Below are positions 53,330-60,880 of a DNA stretch of 64,000 nucleotides, piece by piece. Each line of letters starts with the position of its first letter. Position 1 is the first letter of the stretch. The notes under the pieces were generated by a model that saw only the letters and a program-made list of their open reading frames with translations, was not told the origin of the DNA and searched no databases. The stretch comes from Bacteriovoracaceae bacterium (lineage in GTDB: Bacteria > Bdellovibrionota > Bacteriovoracia > Bacteriovoracales > Bacteriovoracaceae): contig JAIEMA010000017.1 of the NCBI GenBank assembly GCA_019752535.1, positions 1 through 64,000 on the forward strand, in the 5' to 3' direction. Position numbers and translations under genes: made by a program.

Positions 53330-53975
53330 GCTTCGTATCGCCTACATCACTCAACCAGGGGTGAGCGTATTGGATTAATGAGCGAATCGTCTCCCCTCGG
53401 GCAATGAGTTGAAAACGATGCACTTTCGCTAAGTTTTCTAATTGTCCCATGGTCCAACGAATATGGTCTAGGGCCCCATAATCATAAATCAGGTAACAGT
53501 CGGCCAAGGGCAGCTGAAAATTACCGGCGAACATATCATGGTGAATAAGACGCGCATTTTGGCAGCCCTGTTCAACATAGATACGATTCCCCTCTTCCAC
53601 TCTCTCTTGAACAATCTCAATTCCAGTGAAATGGGCATCAGGGTATCTTTGATTAAGAACGATTCCCATTCTTCCATAAGCGGCCCCAAGATCCACCACA
53701 TGGGCACCGTGGGGAAGATTAATGAGATCACACATGCGATCCAGCTCATCATAGGGTGTCAGCAGAGTTTGGGGGCACAGACCAATCCAGCTTTGCGCTT
53801 CATGCATGCGCTTGCCCCAAGAATTCACACTTCCTTCGGGATCAAGCTCAATGGCTTCTCGTCTTAAATTTTCTTCAATTTGATCAATCTTAAAACCTAA
53901 CTCACGGTCGATTTTTTCTGAATGTGATCGAACACATCCACCAGGGGATTTAAATGAGGCTTCTAAGATTTGCAT
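53280..53975 (-). CDS. SAM-dependent methyltransferase, first tandem copy
   Basis: About 231 residues from the ATG of 53975, 11 nt after the EamA stop; a longer frame would overlap that gene. VVDLGAAYGRMGIVLNQ is the SAM motif, then FTGIEIVQERVEEGNRIYVEQG. It is paralogous to the next gene, so the pair arose by tandem duplication. The fold resembles DOT1-like methyltransferases; the target is unknown. Confidence 0.75.
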   Translation of the reverse strand: MQILEASFKSPGGCVRSHSEKIDRELGFKIDQIEENLRREAIELDPEGSVNSWGKRMHEAQSWIGLCPQTLLTPYDELDRMCDLINLPHGAHVVDLGAAYGRMGIVLNQRYPDAHFTGIEIVQERVEEGNRIYVEQGCQNARLIHHDMFAGNFQLPLADCYLIYDYGALDHIRWTMGQLENLAKVHRFQLIARGETIRSLIQYAHPWLSDVGDTKHEKNFSVYANYVSNPS

Positions 53976-53986
53976 AAGGCATGAAC

Positions 53987-54811
53987 CTACCTGCTCCCGA
54001 GCGCTCCGACAACCGAGCCAAGAGTCATTAACCCCATAGCAATCCAAGTCGCTGATGTTGCATTCTGATGGGCCACGAAAACAAGTAATACTGTTGAGAT
54101 CACAGGTGTGAGATAGCTGATGGCCCCAATCATTCTTGGATCACCACGCTTTAAAGCCTTATCCCACAAGAAGAAAGCCGCACCAAAGGGCCCAACCCCA
54201 AGCCACACTAAGAGAGCCCATTGAGTGCTTTGAGGTGTCACAGTATTCTCAGTTAATAGATGAGTCACAAAGCAAAGAATGGCAGCAACTAAACAAACTC
54301 CAGAAGTCATAAGGGCATTCGTCTCTGGTAGCTTTTTCTTTGTCAGTGAGTAAAGCGGCCAAGTGACAGCAGCTGCCAGAGCGCAGAGATAACCAATGAG
54401 GGAATTGATTTCAAATCCCTCACTGCGCGCTCGCATGAGAATAATCACTCCAACAAAGGCAAAAAAAGCTCCAAGAAAATGCGTCCAATGGAGCTTAGCT
54501 TCTTTAAAAAATAAAGGCGCCATCAGCACCATTAACATGGGCCAGAGATAATTGATGAGATTTGATTCGACTGGAGGAGCGAGCCGAAAAGCAGTGAAGA
54601 GAAAAAAGTGATAACCGTAAAATCCCATCACCGAAACCAGTAAAGTTTTCAGAGGAGGAAAACTTTTTTTAGGAAAGAGGAGAGCTGGAATCGCTCCAAT
54701 GCCAAAGGCGAAAGAGAGCTGCATAAAGGGCGGAATCCCTTTAAGAAGGTTACTGGCCATGGCCAGCGAGGCCCATAAAAAGATGGCGATCAAAGCGAGA
54801 ACGTTATGCAT
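53987..54811 (-). CDS. EamA/DMT-family exporter
   Basis: A 274-residue protein of ten helices in two repeats typical of EamA drug/metabolite transporters: LWASLAMASNL in the first and VTWPLYSLTKKKLPETNALM in the second. It exports an amino acid or metabolite. The first of a minus-strand run into the tandem methyltransferases, so a modified product might be exported; inference. Confidence 0.85.
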   Translation of the reverse strand: MHNVLALIAIFLWASLAMASNLLKGIPPFMQLSFAFGIGAIPALLFPKKSFPPLKTLLVSVMGFYGYHFFLFTAFRLAPPVESNLINYLWPMLMVLMAPLFFKEAKLHWTHFLGAFFAFVGVIILMRARSEGFEINSLIGYLCALAAAVTWPLYSLTKKKLPETNALMTSGVCLVAAILCFVTHLLTENTVTPQSTQWALLVWLGVGPFGAAFFLWDKALKRGDPRMIGAISYLTPVISTVLLVFVAHQNATSATWIAMGLMTLGSVVGALGSR

Positions 54812-54904
54812 TCCTTAAGGTTAGCTCACATGAGTGTCAAAATGCACCTCTTGTCAGGTGTTTACGACTAGGGCAAGGTGTCAAAATCGATTTTTGGAGA
54901 TCAG

Positions 54905-55639
54905 ATGGACGCCTCAAAGAAGGACCAATATTTCGCTCAGCCGATGGATAAGGTGACACCCTTTAGCTTTAACGCTGAAGTGGCCGAAGTTTTTGATGAC
55001 ATGGTCAAACGCTCTGTTCCTTTGTACCGCGAAAACCAACAGCTCACTGTTGATCTGCTCTCTCGCCTGCTGAAGAAAGGCGACACCGTTTATGACCTTG
55101 GATGCTCAACCGGAACCGTGTTGCATTTGATTGGCAATGCCTTAAAGCCCATGGATTTAAAACTCATCGGCCTTGATGCTTCAGCCCCTATGGTTGAGAA
55201 GGCCCGCTTAAAGATGAAAGCCTTTGGTCACAAAAATGCCGAGATCGATAAGGCCGACATTACTCGTGCTGAGTTTGAACCATGCGGCGCTGTGATCATG
55301 AATTACACACTTCAGTTCCTTCCCGTTGAAACACGTTTGCCGCTTTTGAAGAAAATTTTTAAAGCTTTACGCCCGGGCGGAGTACTCATCTTGGCAGAAA
55401 AAATTCAAACCGATTCACCTGGACTTCAAGACCTGGTGACCCAGACCTATTATGATTTCAAAGGTCAAAACGGTTATTCAGAATTAGAGATCTCTCAAAA
55501 ACGTGAAGCGCTAGAAAACGTTTTGATCCCCCTCACCCCCTCTGAGCAGAATCAACTTCTTCAAGAAGCAGGCTTTGGCCCAGTTGAGATGCTTTTGCGC
55601 TGGGGACCATTTGCCACATTCCTCGCCGTCAAAGCATAA
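54905..55639 (+). CDS. cmoA: CmoA, carboxy-SAM synthase
   Basis: About 244 residues from the ATG of 54905, after GGAG; a GTG at 54878 could extend it. PFSFNAEVAEVFDDMVKRSVP opens the CmoA family, VYDLGCSTG is the SAM motif, and ANGYSELEISQKR-like NGYSELEISQKREALENV holds the arginine that binds the carboxylate. CmoA makes carboxy-SAM from SAM and prephenate for the wobble base cmo5U34. cmoB follows. Confidence 0.92.
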   Translation: MDASKKDQYFAQPMDKVTPFSFNAEVAEVFDDMVKRSVPLYRENQQLTVDLLSRLLKKGDTVYDLGCSTGTVLHLIGNALKPMDLKLIGLDASAPMVEKARLKMKAFGHKNAEIDKADITRAEFEPCGAVIMNYTLQFLPVETRLPLLKKIFKALRPGGVLILAEKIQTDSPGLQDLVTQTYYDFKGQNGYSELEISQKREALENVLIPLTPSEQNQLLQEAGFGPVEMLLRWGPFATFLAVKA

Positions 55640-55646
55640 TGGCGGC

Positions 55647-56516
55647 ATGTTTTCTCTGCCAAAAAATTTAACTGACAAACATCTCGATAATCTTAAGGTG
55701 CTGGATCTTCCTCGCTGGAAGCCTTATGTCGATGCAGTAAAAAAACTCAACTCCCAAGACTCAAAAAGTATTGAAGAGACGGCCCAAAGCCTTAAGCCTT
55801 GGAAGAAAGGCCCCTTTCAATTTCAAAATACTTTCATCGATGCTGAATGGGATTGCCAAAAAAAGTGGAATCGCCTTTCAACTCATCTCGATTTAAACAA
55901 TAAAATCGTTCTCGACATTGGAACTGGCAACGGTTGGTATCTCTCAAAGTGCGTAGAAGCTGGGGCCGAATGGGCCATCGGTTTTGATCCTGGGCCTCAA
56001 AACTATGCTCAATGGATGTTCTTACAAAAAATGAATCCTGATGAGCGCCAAAAACTTTTCATGCTTGGGGCCGAAGACATCACTGACATCAAAAATACCT
56101 TCGATGTCATCATGCATATGGGAGTGCTCTATCACCATCGTGATCCCATCAATCATTTAGTGAATATGCGTGAAACACTTAAACCTGGAGGCACACTCTA
56201 TTTGGAGACCATTGGCATTCCTGGATTGGAGAATCATCTGCTTATCCCTCCAGATCGTTATGCTCTGATGCCAAACGTGTGGTTTCTTCCAACCTTAAAT
56301 GCACTCAAGGCCATGCTCTCAAAGGCTCGATTCACAGACATAGAAGTACTCTCAACGAATTGGGATAAAGAGCTTGAGCAGCGATCCACTTCTTGGAGCG
56401 AGGGACCGAGTTACAAAGGGGCTCTTGATCCTGAAAACCCGAAGCTTACCGTGGAAGGTCACCCAGCTCCCGAGCGCTTTTTAATTAAAGCGAAAACCAA
56501 GGTGATGAATGGATAA
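55647..56516 (+). CDS. cmoB: CmoB, tRNA U34 carboxymethyltransferase
   Basis: About 289 residues from the ATG of 55647, just after cmoA; a longer frame would run inside cmoA. LPRWKPYV, IDAEWDCQKKWNR (lysine for carboxy-SAM), IVLDIGTGNGWYLSKC, MGVLYHHRDPINHL and VEGHPAPERFLIKAK match CmoB. It transfers carboxymethyl to ho5U34 of tRNA. The hydroxylation enzyme (TrhO or TrhP) is not in the window. The next gene overlaps by 8 bp. Confidence 0.92.
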   Translation: MFSLPKNLTDKHLDNLKVLDLPRWKPYVDAVKKLNSQDSKSIEETAQSLKPWKKGPFQFQNTFIDAEWDCQKKWNRLSTHLDLNNKIVLDIGTGNGWYLSKCVEAGAEWAIGFDPGPQNYAQWMFLQKMNPDERQKLFMLGAEDITDIKNTFDVIMHMGVLYHHRDPINHLVNMRETLKPGGTLYLETIGIPGLENHLLIPPDRYALMPNVWFLPTLNALKAMLSKARFTDIEVLSTNWDKELEQRSTSWSEGPSYKGALDPENPKLTVEGHPAPERFLIKAKTKVMNG

Positions 56517-57300
56517 GATCATTCTTGAACACTATAAAAAGCTCTCCGTCGAGTGGGGCCTTCAAGGACAGATGTCCATGCAAGACCAGGTCATTCGTGA
56601 AAGAGAAACGAAATTTCTTATAGAACAAACAAAACACTGCTTGAGACTTTTAGGAGTGGCCCCCGAGCAAGCTCAAATTCTTGATACGGGCTGTGGCAAT
56701 GGCTACCTCTTGCAAGCACTTTGGGAGGAGCTGGCCGGAGCGCAAATGACAGGCCTTGAGTTTGTGCCTGAACTTGTCCATCTCGCTCAATCAAGAAATC
56801 TGCCAGGGATCAAGATTGAACATTCAGATATGAGAGTTGCTCAAGAGCATAAGGCCCATATTGTGATCAGTGAGAGATCGGTCGTGAATCTTTTGACCTG
56901 GGAAGAGCAAAAACTTGCCCTCACCCAAATTTCTCAATGGGTGAGGCCCGGCGGTTTCTATTTGATGGTTGAGAGTTTTCATGAACCGTGGATAAAGCTC
57001 AATGATGCGCGTCGCGAAAACAATTTACCAGAAATTCCTGTTTCTCCTCATAATCGCTACCTTCGAGAAGCCTGCCTAGAGACTCTAGCAAAATTGGGGC
57101 TGCGCGAAGTAGAAGGAATAGAGCCAAAAAATGCCCTTTCAAGCCATTTTTTCCTCTCAAGAATATTTCAACATCTTCTCAAGAGTGACAGTCGGCCGGG
57201 GCTAGAAAAGATCTGGTCTGCCTTAGCTGAGGGTCTAAAAGACAACTTTGGCGATTTTTCACCTATTTTGTTTCGAGTTTTTCGAAAAGACTCACTCTAA
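56509..57300 (+). CDS. Class I SAM methyltransferase after cmoB
   Basis: A 263-residue methyltransferase with ILDTGCGNGYLLQAL (SAM motif), MTGLEFVPELVHLAQ and VRPGGFYLMVES. It overlaps cmoB by 8 bp and so is co-translated. CmcA-type methylation of cmo5U (mcmo5U) is a conceivable role, but the target may be something else. Confidence 0.75.
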   Translation: MDKIILEHYKKLSVEWGLQGQMSMQDQVIRERETKFLIEQTKHCLRLLGVAPEQAQILDTGCGNGYLLQALWEELAGAQMTGLEFVPELVHLAQSRNLPGIKIEHSDMRVAQEHKAHIVISERSVVNLLTWEEQKLALTQISQWVRPGGFYLMVESFHEPWIKLNDARRENNLPEIPVSPHNRYLREACLETLAKLGLREVEGIEPKNALSSHFFLSRIFQHLLKSDSRPGLEKIWSALAEGLKDNFGDFSPILFRVFRKDSL

Positions 57301-57304
57301 TCTC

Positions 57305-57333
57305 TTGGCGATGCGCTGAGAGCCGACTATGAT
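57305..57333 (+). promoter_or_regulatory. Promoter of the 31-residue basic protein
   Basis: TTGGCG, 17-bp spacer, TATGAT. It lies 42 bp before the ATG of the small basic protein gene. Confidence 0.55.
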
Positions 57334-57374
57334 GCCTGGACTAAAATTATTCGATCGGATCAAAGGAGAAATCA

Positions 57375-57470
57375 ATGGCCAACGGAAGCCGTCATCGCCG
57401 CAAGCATTCAAAGGGTCGCCGCAAGGTTGGATCTAAGAAGAGAAGAGCTGCGCGTTTGAGAAAAGCATAA
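57375..57470 (+). CDS. 31-residue very basic protein
   Basis: ATG at 57375 behind AAAGGAGAA. The product begins MANGSRHRRKHSKGRRK and ends LRKA, with about half of its residues Arg, Lys or His. It has its own promoter-like sequence and a strong terminator, which argue for a real, well-expressed gene. It might be a small ribosomal (bTHX or bS22/COX24-like) or nucleic-acid-binding protein. Family membership is not established. Confidence 0.75.
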   Translation: MANGSRHRRKHSKGRRKVGSKKRRAARLRKA

Positions 57471-57500
57471 GCTTAATCGCTTATTAAGTTATTACAAAAT

Positions 57501-57526
57501 AGCCTCCCTTTGGGAGGCTTTTTTGT
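57501..57526 (+). terminator. Intrinsic terminator after the basic protein gene
   Basis: AGCCTCCC, loop TTT, GGGAGGCT, then TTTTTT. A classical rho-independent terminator. Confidence 0.92.
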
Positions 57527-57555
57527 TTGGCCTTTATTTCAATCCCCCTTACAAT
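57527..57555 (+). promoter_or_regulatory. Promoter of the 57581 membrane protein gene
   Basis: TTGGCC, 17-bp spacer, TACAAT, ending 25 bp before the ATG, which has AAGGGGAA as ribosome site. Confidence 0.5.
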
Positions 57556-57580
57556 TAAAGAAACATCATAAGGGGAATCT

Positions 57581-58300
57581 ATGCGTTCATTTGCTCATCT
57601 GCTCCAATCTTGGGTTTCAAGTGCTCTGATCTCTTTGGGCACCATCATTTTTCCTGGTATCTGCGCCCTTTTTCTTATCGATCTCAACTTCAATGTCTTT
57701 CGTGGTGAGTTTAGCTTCGAAGACATGATCAATTTTAACAAAATGGTTGAGTATTATGTAGCGAAGCTGGATGTCGCGGGACAAGAGACATTTTTGTATA
57801 TCGCAGTCATGGCCATGATTGTTTATCTCTTGGGCTACTTCCTCAATTCTTCTTCAAAATTTTTCACTGGCACTCATAAGTTCCATCGCCTCTTTCAAGT
57901 AGGGGAATATATCGAATCTCCTACAATGACTCTTCCCGTGACAGCTAAGAATTTTCTGAATCTTCAAGACGATGATTTAATTTCAGGGGCTGAGGAAGAG
58001 CTTTGCCAATCACTGATTGCTTCTTCTGACATACCTTCTAAGCTTGGCTCTTTCGAGAGACGCTCTGGACTTTATCGCTGCCTAGGTTACTTGTTCTGCT
58101 TTATGGTTCTTCTCGATATCGGATTGTTTGTAGTCGCTTTTGACTTTGAAGATATTGTTTTAAAAATGTGCGTAACTGTATTTAATATCGCCTTTGCGTT
58201 CCTGTTCTTTAAAGGGCATCAAGAAAATGTCTCTCACTGGAAAGAGCAATTAAATGCAGAGACATTGATCGCTGTTAAAAAACTTTCTCTTAAGTTTTAG
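57581..58300 (+). CDS. Membrane protein, unknown
   Basis: A 239-residue protein with four hydrophobic segments (about 15-38, 75-92, 168-186, 190-208) and a cytoplasmic loop of some 75 residues in the middle. No domain is recognised. It has a clear promoter and ribosome site. The 3' end overlaps the LysR gene by 11 bp. Confidence 0.7.
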   Translation: MRSFAHLLQSWVSSALISLGTIIFPGICALFLIDLNFNVFRGEFSFEDMINFNKMVEYYVAKLDVAGQETFLYIAVMAMIVYLLGYFLNSSSKFFTGTHKFHRLFQVGEYIESPTMTLPVTAKNFLNLQDDDLISGAEEELCQSLIASSDIPSKLGSFERRSGLYRCLGYLFCFMVLLDIGLFVVAFDFEDIVLKMCVTVFNIAFAFLFFKGHQENVSHWKEQLNAETLIAVKKLSLKF

Positions 58301-59171
58301 ATTTTGATTTAAACTCAGACCCTATCCCATCAAGGATAGGGTTTTTTAAAGCCTTCTTTGGAATACCAAGCCAATAATTTTGAGAAAATGGCAGCCTTCC
58401 TACCATCTCAAGCCTTCCTGCACGCACCCATGAGCGCACAGTCGTTTCACCAAGAGCGATCATTCCAATCCCATTGATTCCCAACTCTTTAATTAAAGCC
58501 GTATCCGGAATCTCTGCAGCGACTTTTGGCGAAATTGAATTTTCTAGAAAAAATTTCTCTATATTCATTCGCAACACATGCCCAGGAGTGGGCAGCACAA
58601 AATCTTGATTATCAATATTTTGTGGATATTTACCATTTAAAGCGGGAAGCTGACTTGAACGCCAAATAGCGAGTCTCTCACTTCCTATAGGAAGATAAAT
58701 CATCCCTGAGGTATTAGAGAACTCATGATCGGTGACTAGGATATCTATATGTCCCTTCACTGCTTCTTCAATCAACTCACTCGCACCACCTTCAATCACT
58801 CTAACTCTTGCATTCAATCTCTTTTTGACTCGAATAATAGTGGCAGCCAAAATGGCTTTTGGTACACCTTCTTGAGCTCCGAGGATCACTTCCTTCTGTT
58901 CAGCAAGCTCTCCCCTTTCAATCACTCTCATCAATTCATCGCCACGACTGAAAATATCACGAGCATATTTTAAAACAACTTTTCCTCTTTCATTTAAAAT
59001 GAGTCTGCGACTTCTCCTCTCAAACAATACACCCAGCTGAGTCTCTAGACTTTTTATCTGAGCACTCAAAGAAGGCTGTCCAATTAAAAGCAACTCAGAG
59101 GCTTTACTGAGAGAGCCCGTCTCGGCCACTTTTAAGAAATAGTAGAGATGATGGTAATTCAGCCAGTTCAA
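58290..59171 (-). CDS. LysR-family regulator, NhaR-like
   Basis: A 293-residue LysR protein. NYHHLYYFLKVAETGSLSKA with PSLSAQIKSLE is the winged HTH, close to NhaR in its NYxHLYYF opening. The C-terminal substrate-binding domain follows. A TTG at 59171 is 6 nt behind AAGGA; a TTG at 59177 would be too close. It is divergent from the small membrane protein/isocitrate dehydrogenase operon and may control it. Confidence 0.85.
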   Translation of the reverse strand: MNWLNYHHLYYFLKVAETGSLSKASELLLIGQPSLSAQIKSLETQLGVLFERRSRRLILNERGKVVLKYARDIFSRGDELMRVIERGELAEQKEVILGAQEGVPKAILAATIIRVKKRLNARVRVIEGGASELIEEAVKGHIDILVTDHEFSNTSGMIYLPIGSERLAIWRSSQLPALNGKYPQNIDNQDFVLPTPGHVLRMNIEKFFLENSISPKVAAEIPDTALIKELGINGIGMIALGETTVRSWVRAGRLEMVGRLPFSQNYWLGIPKKALKNPILDGIGSEFKSKSKT

Positions 59172-59180
59172 TTTCAATCC

Positions 59181-59195
59181 TTCGTTTAAAACGAA
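59181..59195. promoter_or_regulatory. Inverted repeat at the LysR gene start
   Basis: TTCGTTT, A, AAACGAA. It overlaps the ribosome site of the LysR gene. It lacks the usual T-N11-A spacing of LysR boxes but could be an autoregulatory site. Confidence 0.35.
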
Positions 59196-59265
59196 TCTAT
59201 ACCATCAATTTATCTATTTTTAATAAATATAGCAATCCCCTAATATGTTTTAAAAAGGAGTCTCT

Positions 59266-59406
59266 ATGAAAGGCATCAAAGTAAATGCGACATTGATTGG
59301 GCAGCTACTCTTCGTATTAGCACTGGCGACAGCAATATATTTAAAAAAGCAAATGGCAGAAGAGACTCAATCTCACATGACTGACAATCATCATTCATTA
59401 ATATAA
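59266..59406 (+). CDS. 46-residue membrane protein before isocitrate dehydrogenase
   Basis: ATG at 59266 behind AAAAGGAG. The product is a single membrane helix (about 9-26) followed by a short polar tail ending in NHHSLI. It ends 10 bp before the isocitrate dehydrogenase start and is in the same operon. The role is unknown. Confidence 0.6.
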   Translation: MKGIKVNATLIGQLLFVLALATAIYLKKQMAEETQSHMTDNHHSLI

Positions 59407-59416
59407 GGGGACAAAT

Positions 59417-60850
59417 ATGAAAAGGATTCCTATCACAATTATCCCAGGTGATGGCATTGGGCCTGAGATTATGGATATGACAATAAGCGTGCTTAAAGCT
59501 GTCAACGCTCCTCTTGAATATGAGGTTTTTGAGGCTGGTGGTAATAGCTTTAAAAAAGGGATCGCAAGTGGCGTCCCGCAAGAGACAATCGATTCAATTA
59601 AAAGAACAAGACTTGTTCTCAAAGGTCCTCTAGAGACTCCCGTCGGTTTTGGCGAGAAATCGGCGAACGTCACATTGAGAAAACTCTTTGAGACATTTGC
59701 CAACATTCGCCCTATTAGAGAATTTGCTGGAGTTGAAACTCCCTATAAATCGAGGGGCATTGATCTCGTTGTAGTGAGAGAAAATGTGGAAGATCTTTAT
59801 GCGGGGATTGAGCATATGCAGACGGCCGACGTTGCTCAATGCCTCAAGCTCATCACAAGAAAAGGGTCTGAGAAAGCGATTCGAACGGCCTTCGAACTTG
59901 CTCGCTCTGAAGGTAGGAAATCAGTTCACTGCGCGACTAAAGCCAATATCATGAAAATGACAGAGGGTATGTTTAAAAGAGTCTTCGAAGAGGTCTCAAA
60001 AGAATATCCAGAGATTCAGGCTCATCATATCATCGTCGATAATTGTGCTCATCAATTAGTCAAAAAACCCGAACAATTTGAAGTCATCGTTACGACCAAT
60101 ATGAATGGCGATATTTTAAGCGATTTAACCAGTGCCCTGGTAGGTGGATTAGGTTTTGCACCTTCGGCCAATGTAGGAAAAGATATTGCTATTTTTGAAG
60201 CGGTTCATTGGAGTGCTCCAAAATATGCAGGCAAAGACACCATTAACCCGGCCGCAGTCATGCTCTCCTCCGTCATGATGCTTCGTTATTTGAAGTTAGA
60301 AGATCAAGCATTACAAATTGAAAATGCGATCAGGCTTACTCTTGAAGATGGAATAGCGACGAAAGATGTCCTCGATCCAATTAATGCAGTAGGGACCAAG
60401 GAATTTACAAGTGCAGTGATAAGAAATCTTGGTAAATCACCAAAGAATTATCCGGCCAGGAAATCTCAATTGGTCGATATGTCAAAAGTGGTTCTCTCTC
60501 CAGAAAAAACAAAAACATTATTCACAGATGGAGCAGACGTATTTATTGAATTTAAGGGAACTCAATACGACTTAGGGCCAATGCTTGAATCTATTGCTGC
60601 TGGAACAGCCGTGAAACTTAAGATGATCTCAAATAGAGGTACAAAAGTTTATCCTGGTACGAGTGAGACAGATTGTGTGGATCACTGGAGATGCCGTTTT
60701 GTGAATAGAAATGGTAAAGAAATATCAGATCGACAAATTTATGATTTACTCTGGAGGGTCACCGAGAAAGGATTAAAATGGATGCATATTGAAAAGCTCC
60801 AGCTCATCGATTCCGTTCCAGGTTGGACAAAGGCTCAAGGCGAAGACTAA
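59417..60850 (+). CDS. icd: Isocitrate dehydrogenase (Thermus-type, extended C-terminus)
   Basis: A 477-residue enzyme of the isocitrate/isopropylmalate dehydrogenase family: IPGDGIGPEI, the substrate helix SANVTLRKLFETFANIRP, VVRENVEDLYAG, and NMNGDILSDLTSALVGGLG (metal aspartates). AVHWSAPKYAGKDTINP has lysine and tyrosine at the coenzyme site, suggesting NADP. The final 130 residues form the extra domain seen in the Thermus enzyme. A TCA-cycle enzyme. A terminator follows. Confidence 0.92.
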   Translation: MKRIPITIIPGDGIGPEIMDMTISVLKAVNAPLEYEVFEAGGNSFKKGIASGVPQETIDSIKRTRLVLKGPLETPVGFGEKSANVTLRKLFETFANIRPIREFAGVETPYKSRGIDLVVVRENVEDLYAGIEHMQTADVAQCLKLITRKGSEKAIRTAFELARSEGRKSVHCATKANIMKMTEGMFKRVFEEVSKEYPEIQAHHIIVDNCAHQLVKKPEQFEVIVTTNMNGDILSDLTSALVGGLGFAPSANVGKDIAIFEAVHWSAPKYAGKDTINPAAVMLSSVMMLRYLKLEDQALQIENAIRLTLEDGIATKDVLDPINAVGTKEFTSAVIRNLGKSPKNYPARKSQLVDMSKVVLSPEKTKTLFTDGADVFIEFKGTQYDLGPMLESIAAGTAVKLKMISNRGTKVYPGTSETDCVDHWRCRFVNRNGKEISDRQIYDLLWRVTEKGLKWMHIEKLQLIDSVPGWTKAQGED

Positions 60851-60852
60851 AA

Positions 60853-60880
60853 AATTGGCCCCGTAAAATCGGGGCCAATT
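60853..60880. terminator. Terminator between icd and the histidine kinase gene
   Basis: AATTGGCCCC, an 8-nt loop, GGGGCCAATT. It lies just after the icd stop and reaches the kinase stop, so it may serve both convergent units. Confidence 0.8.
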
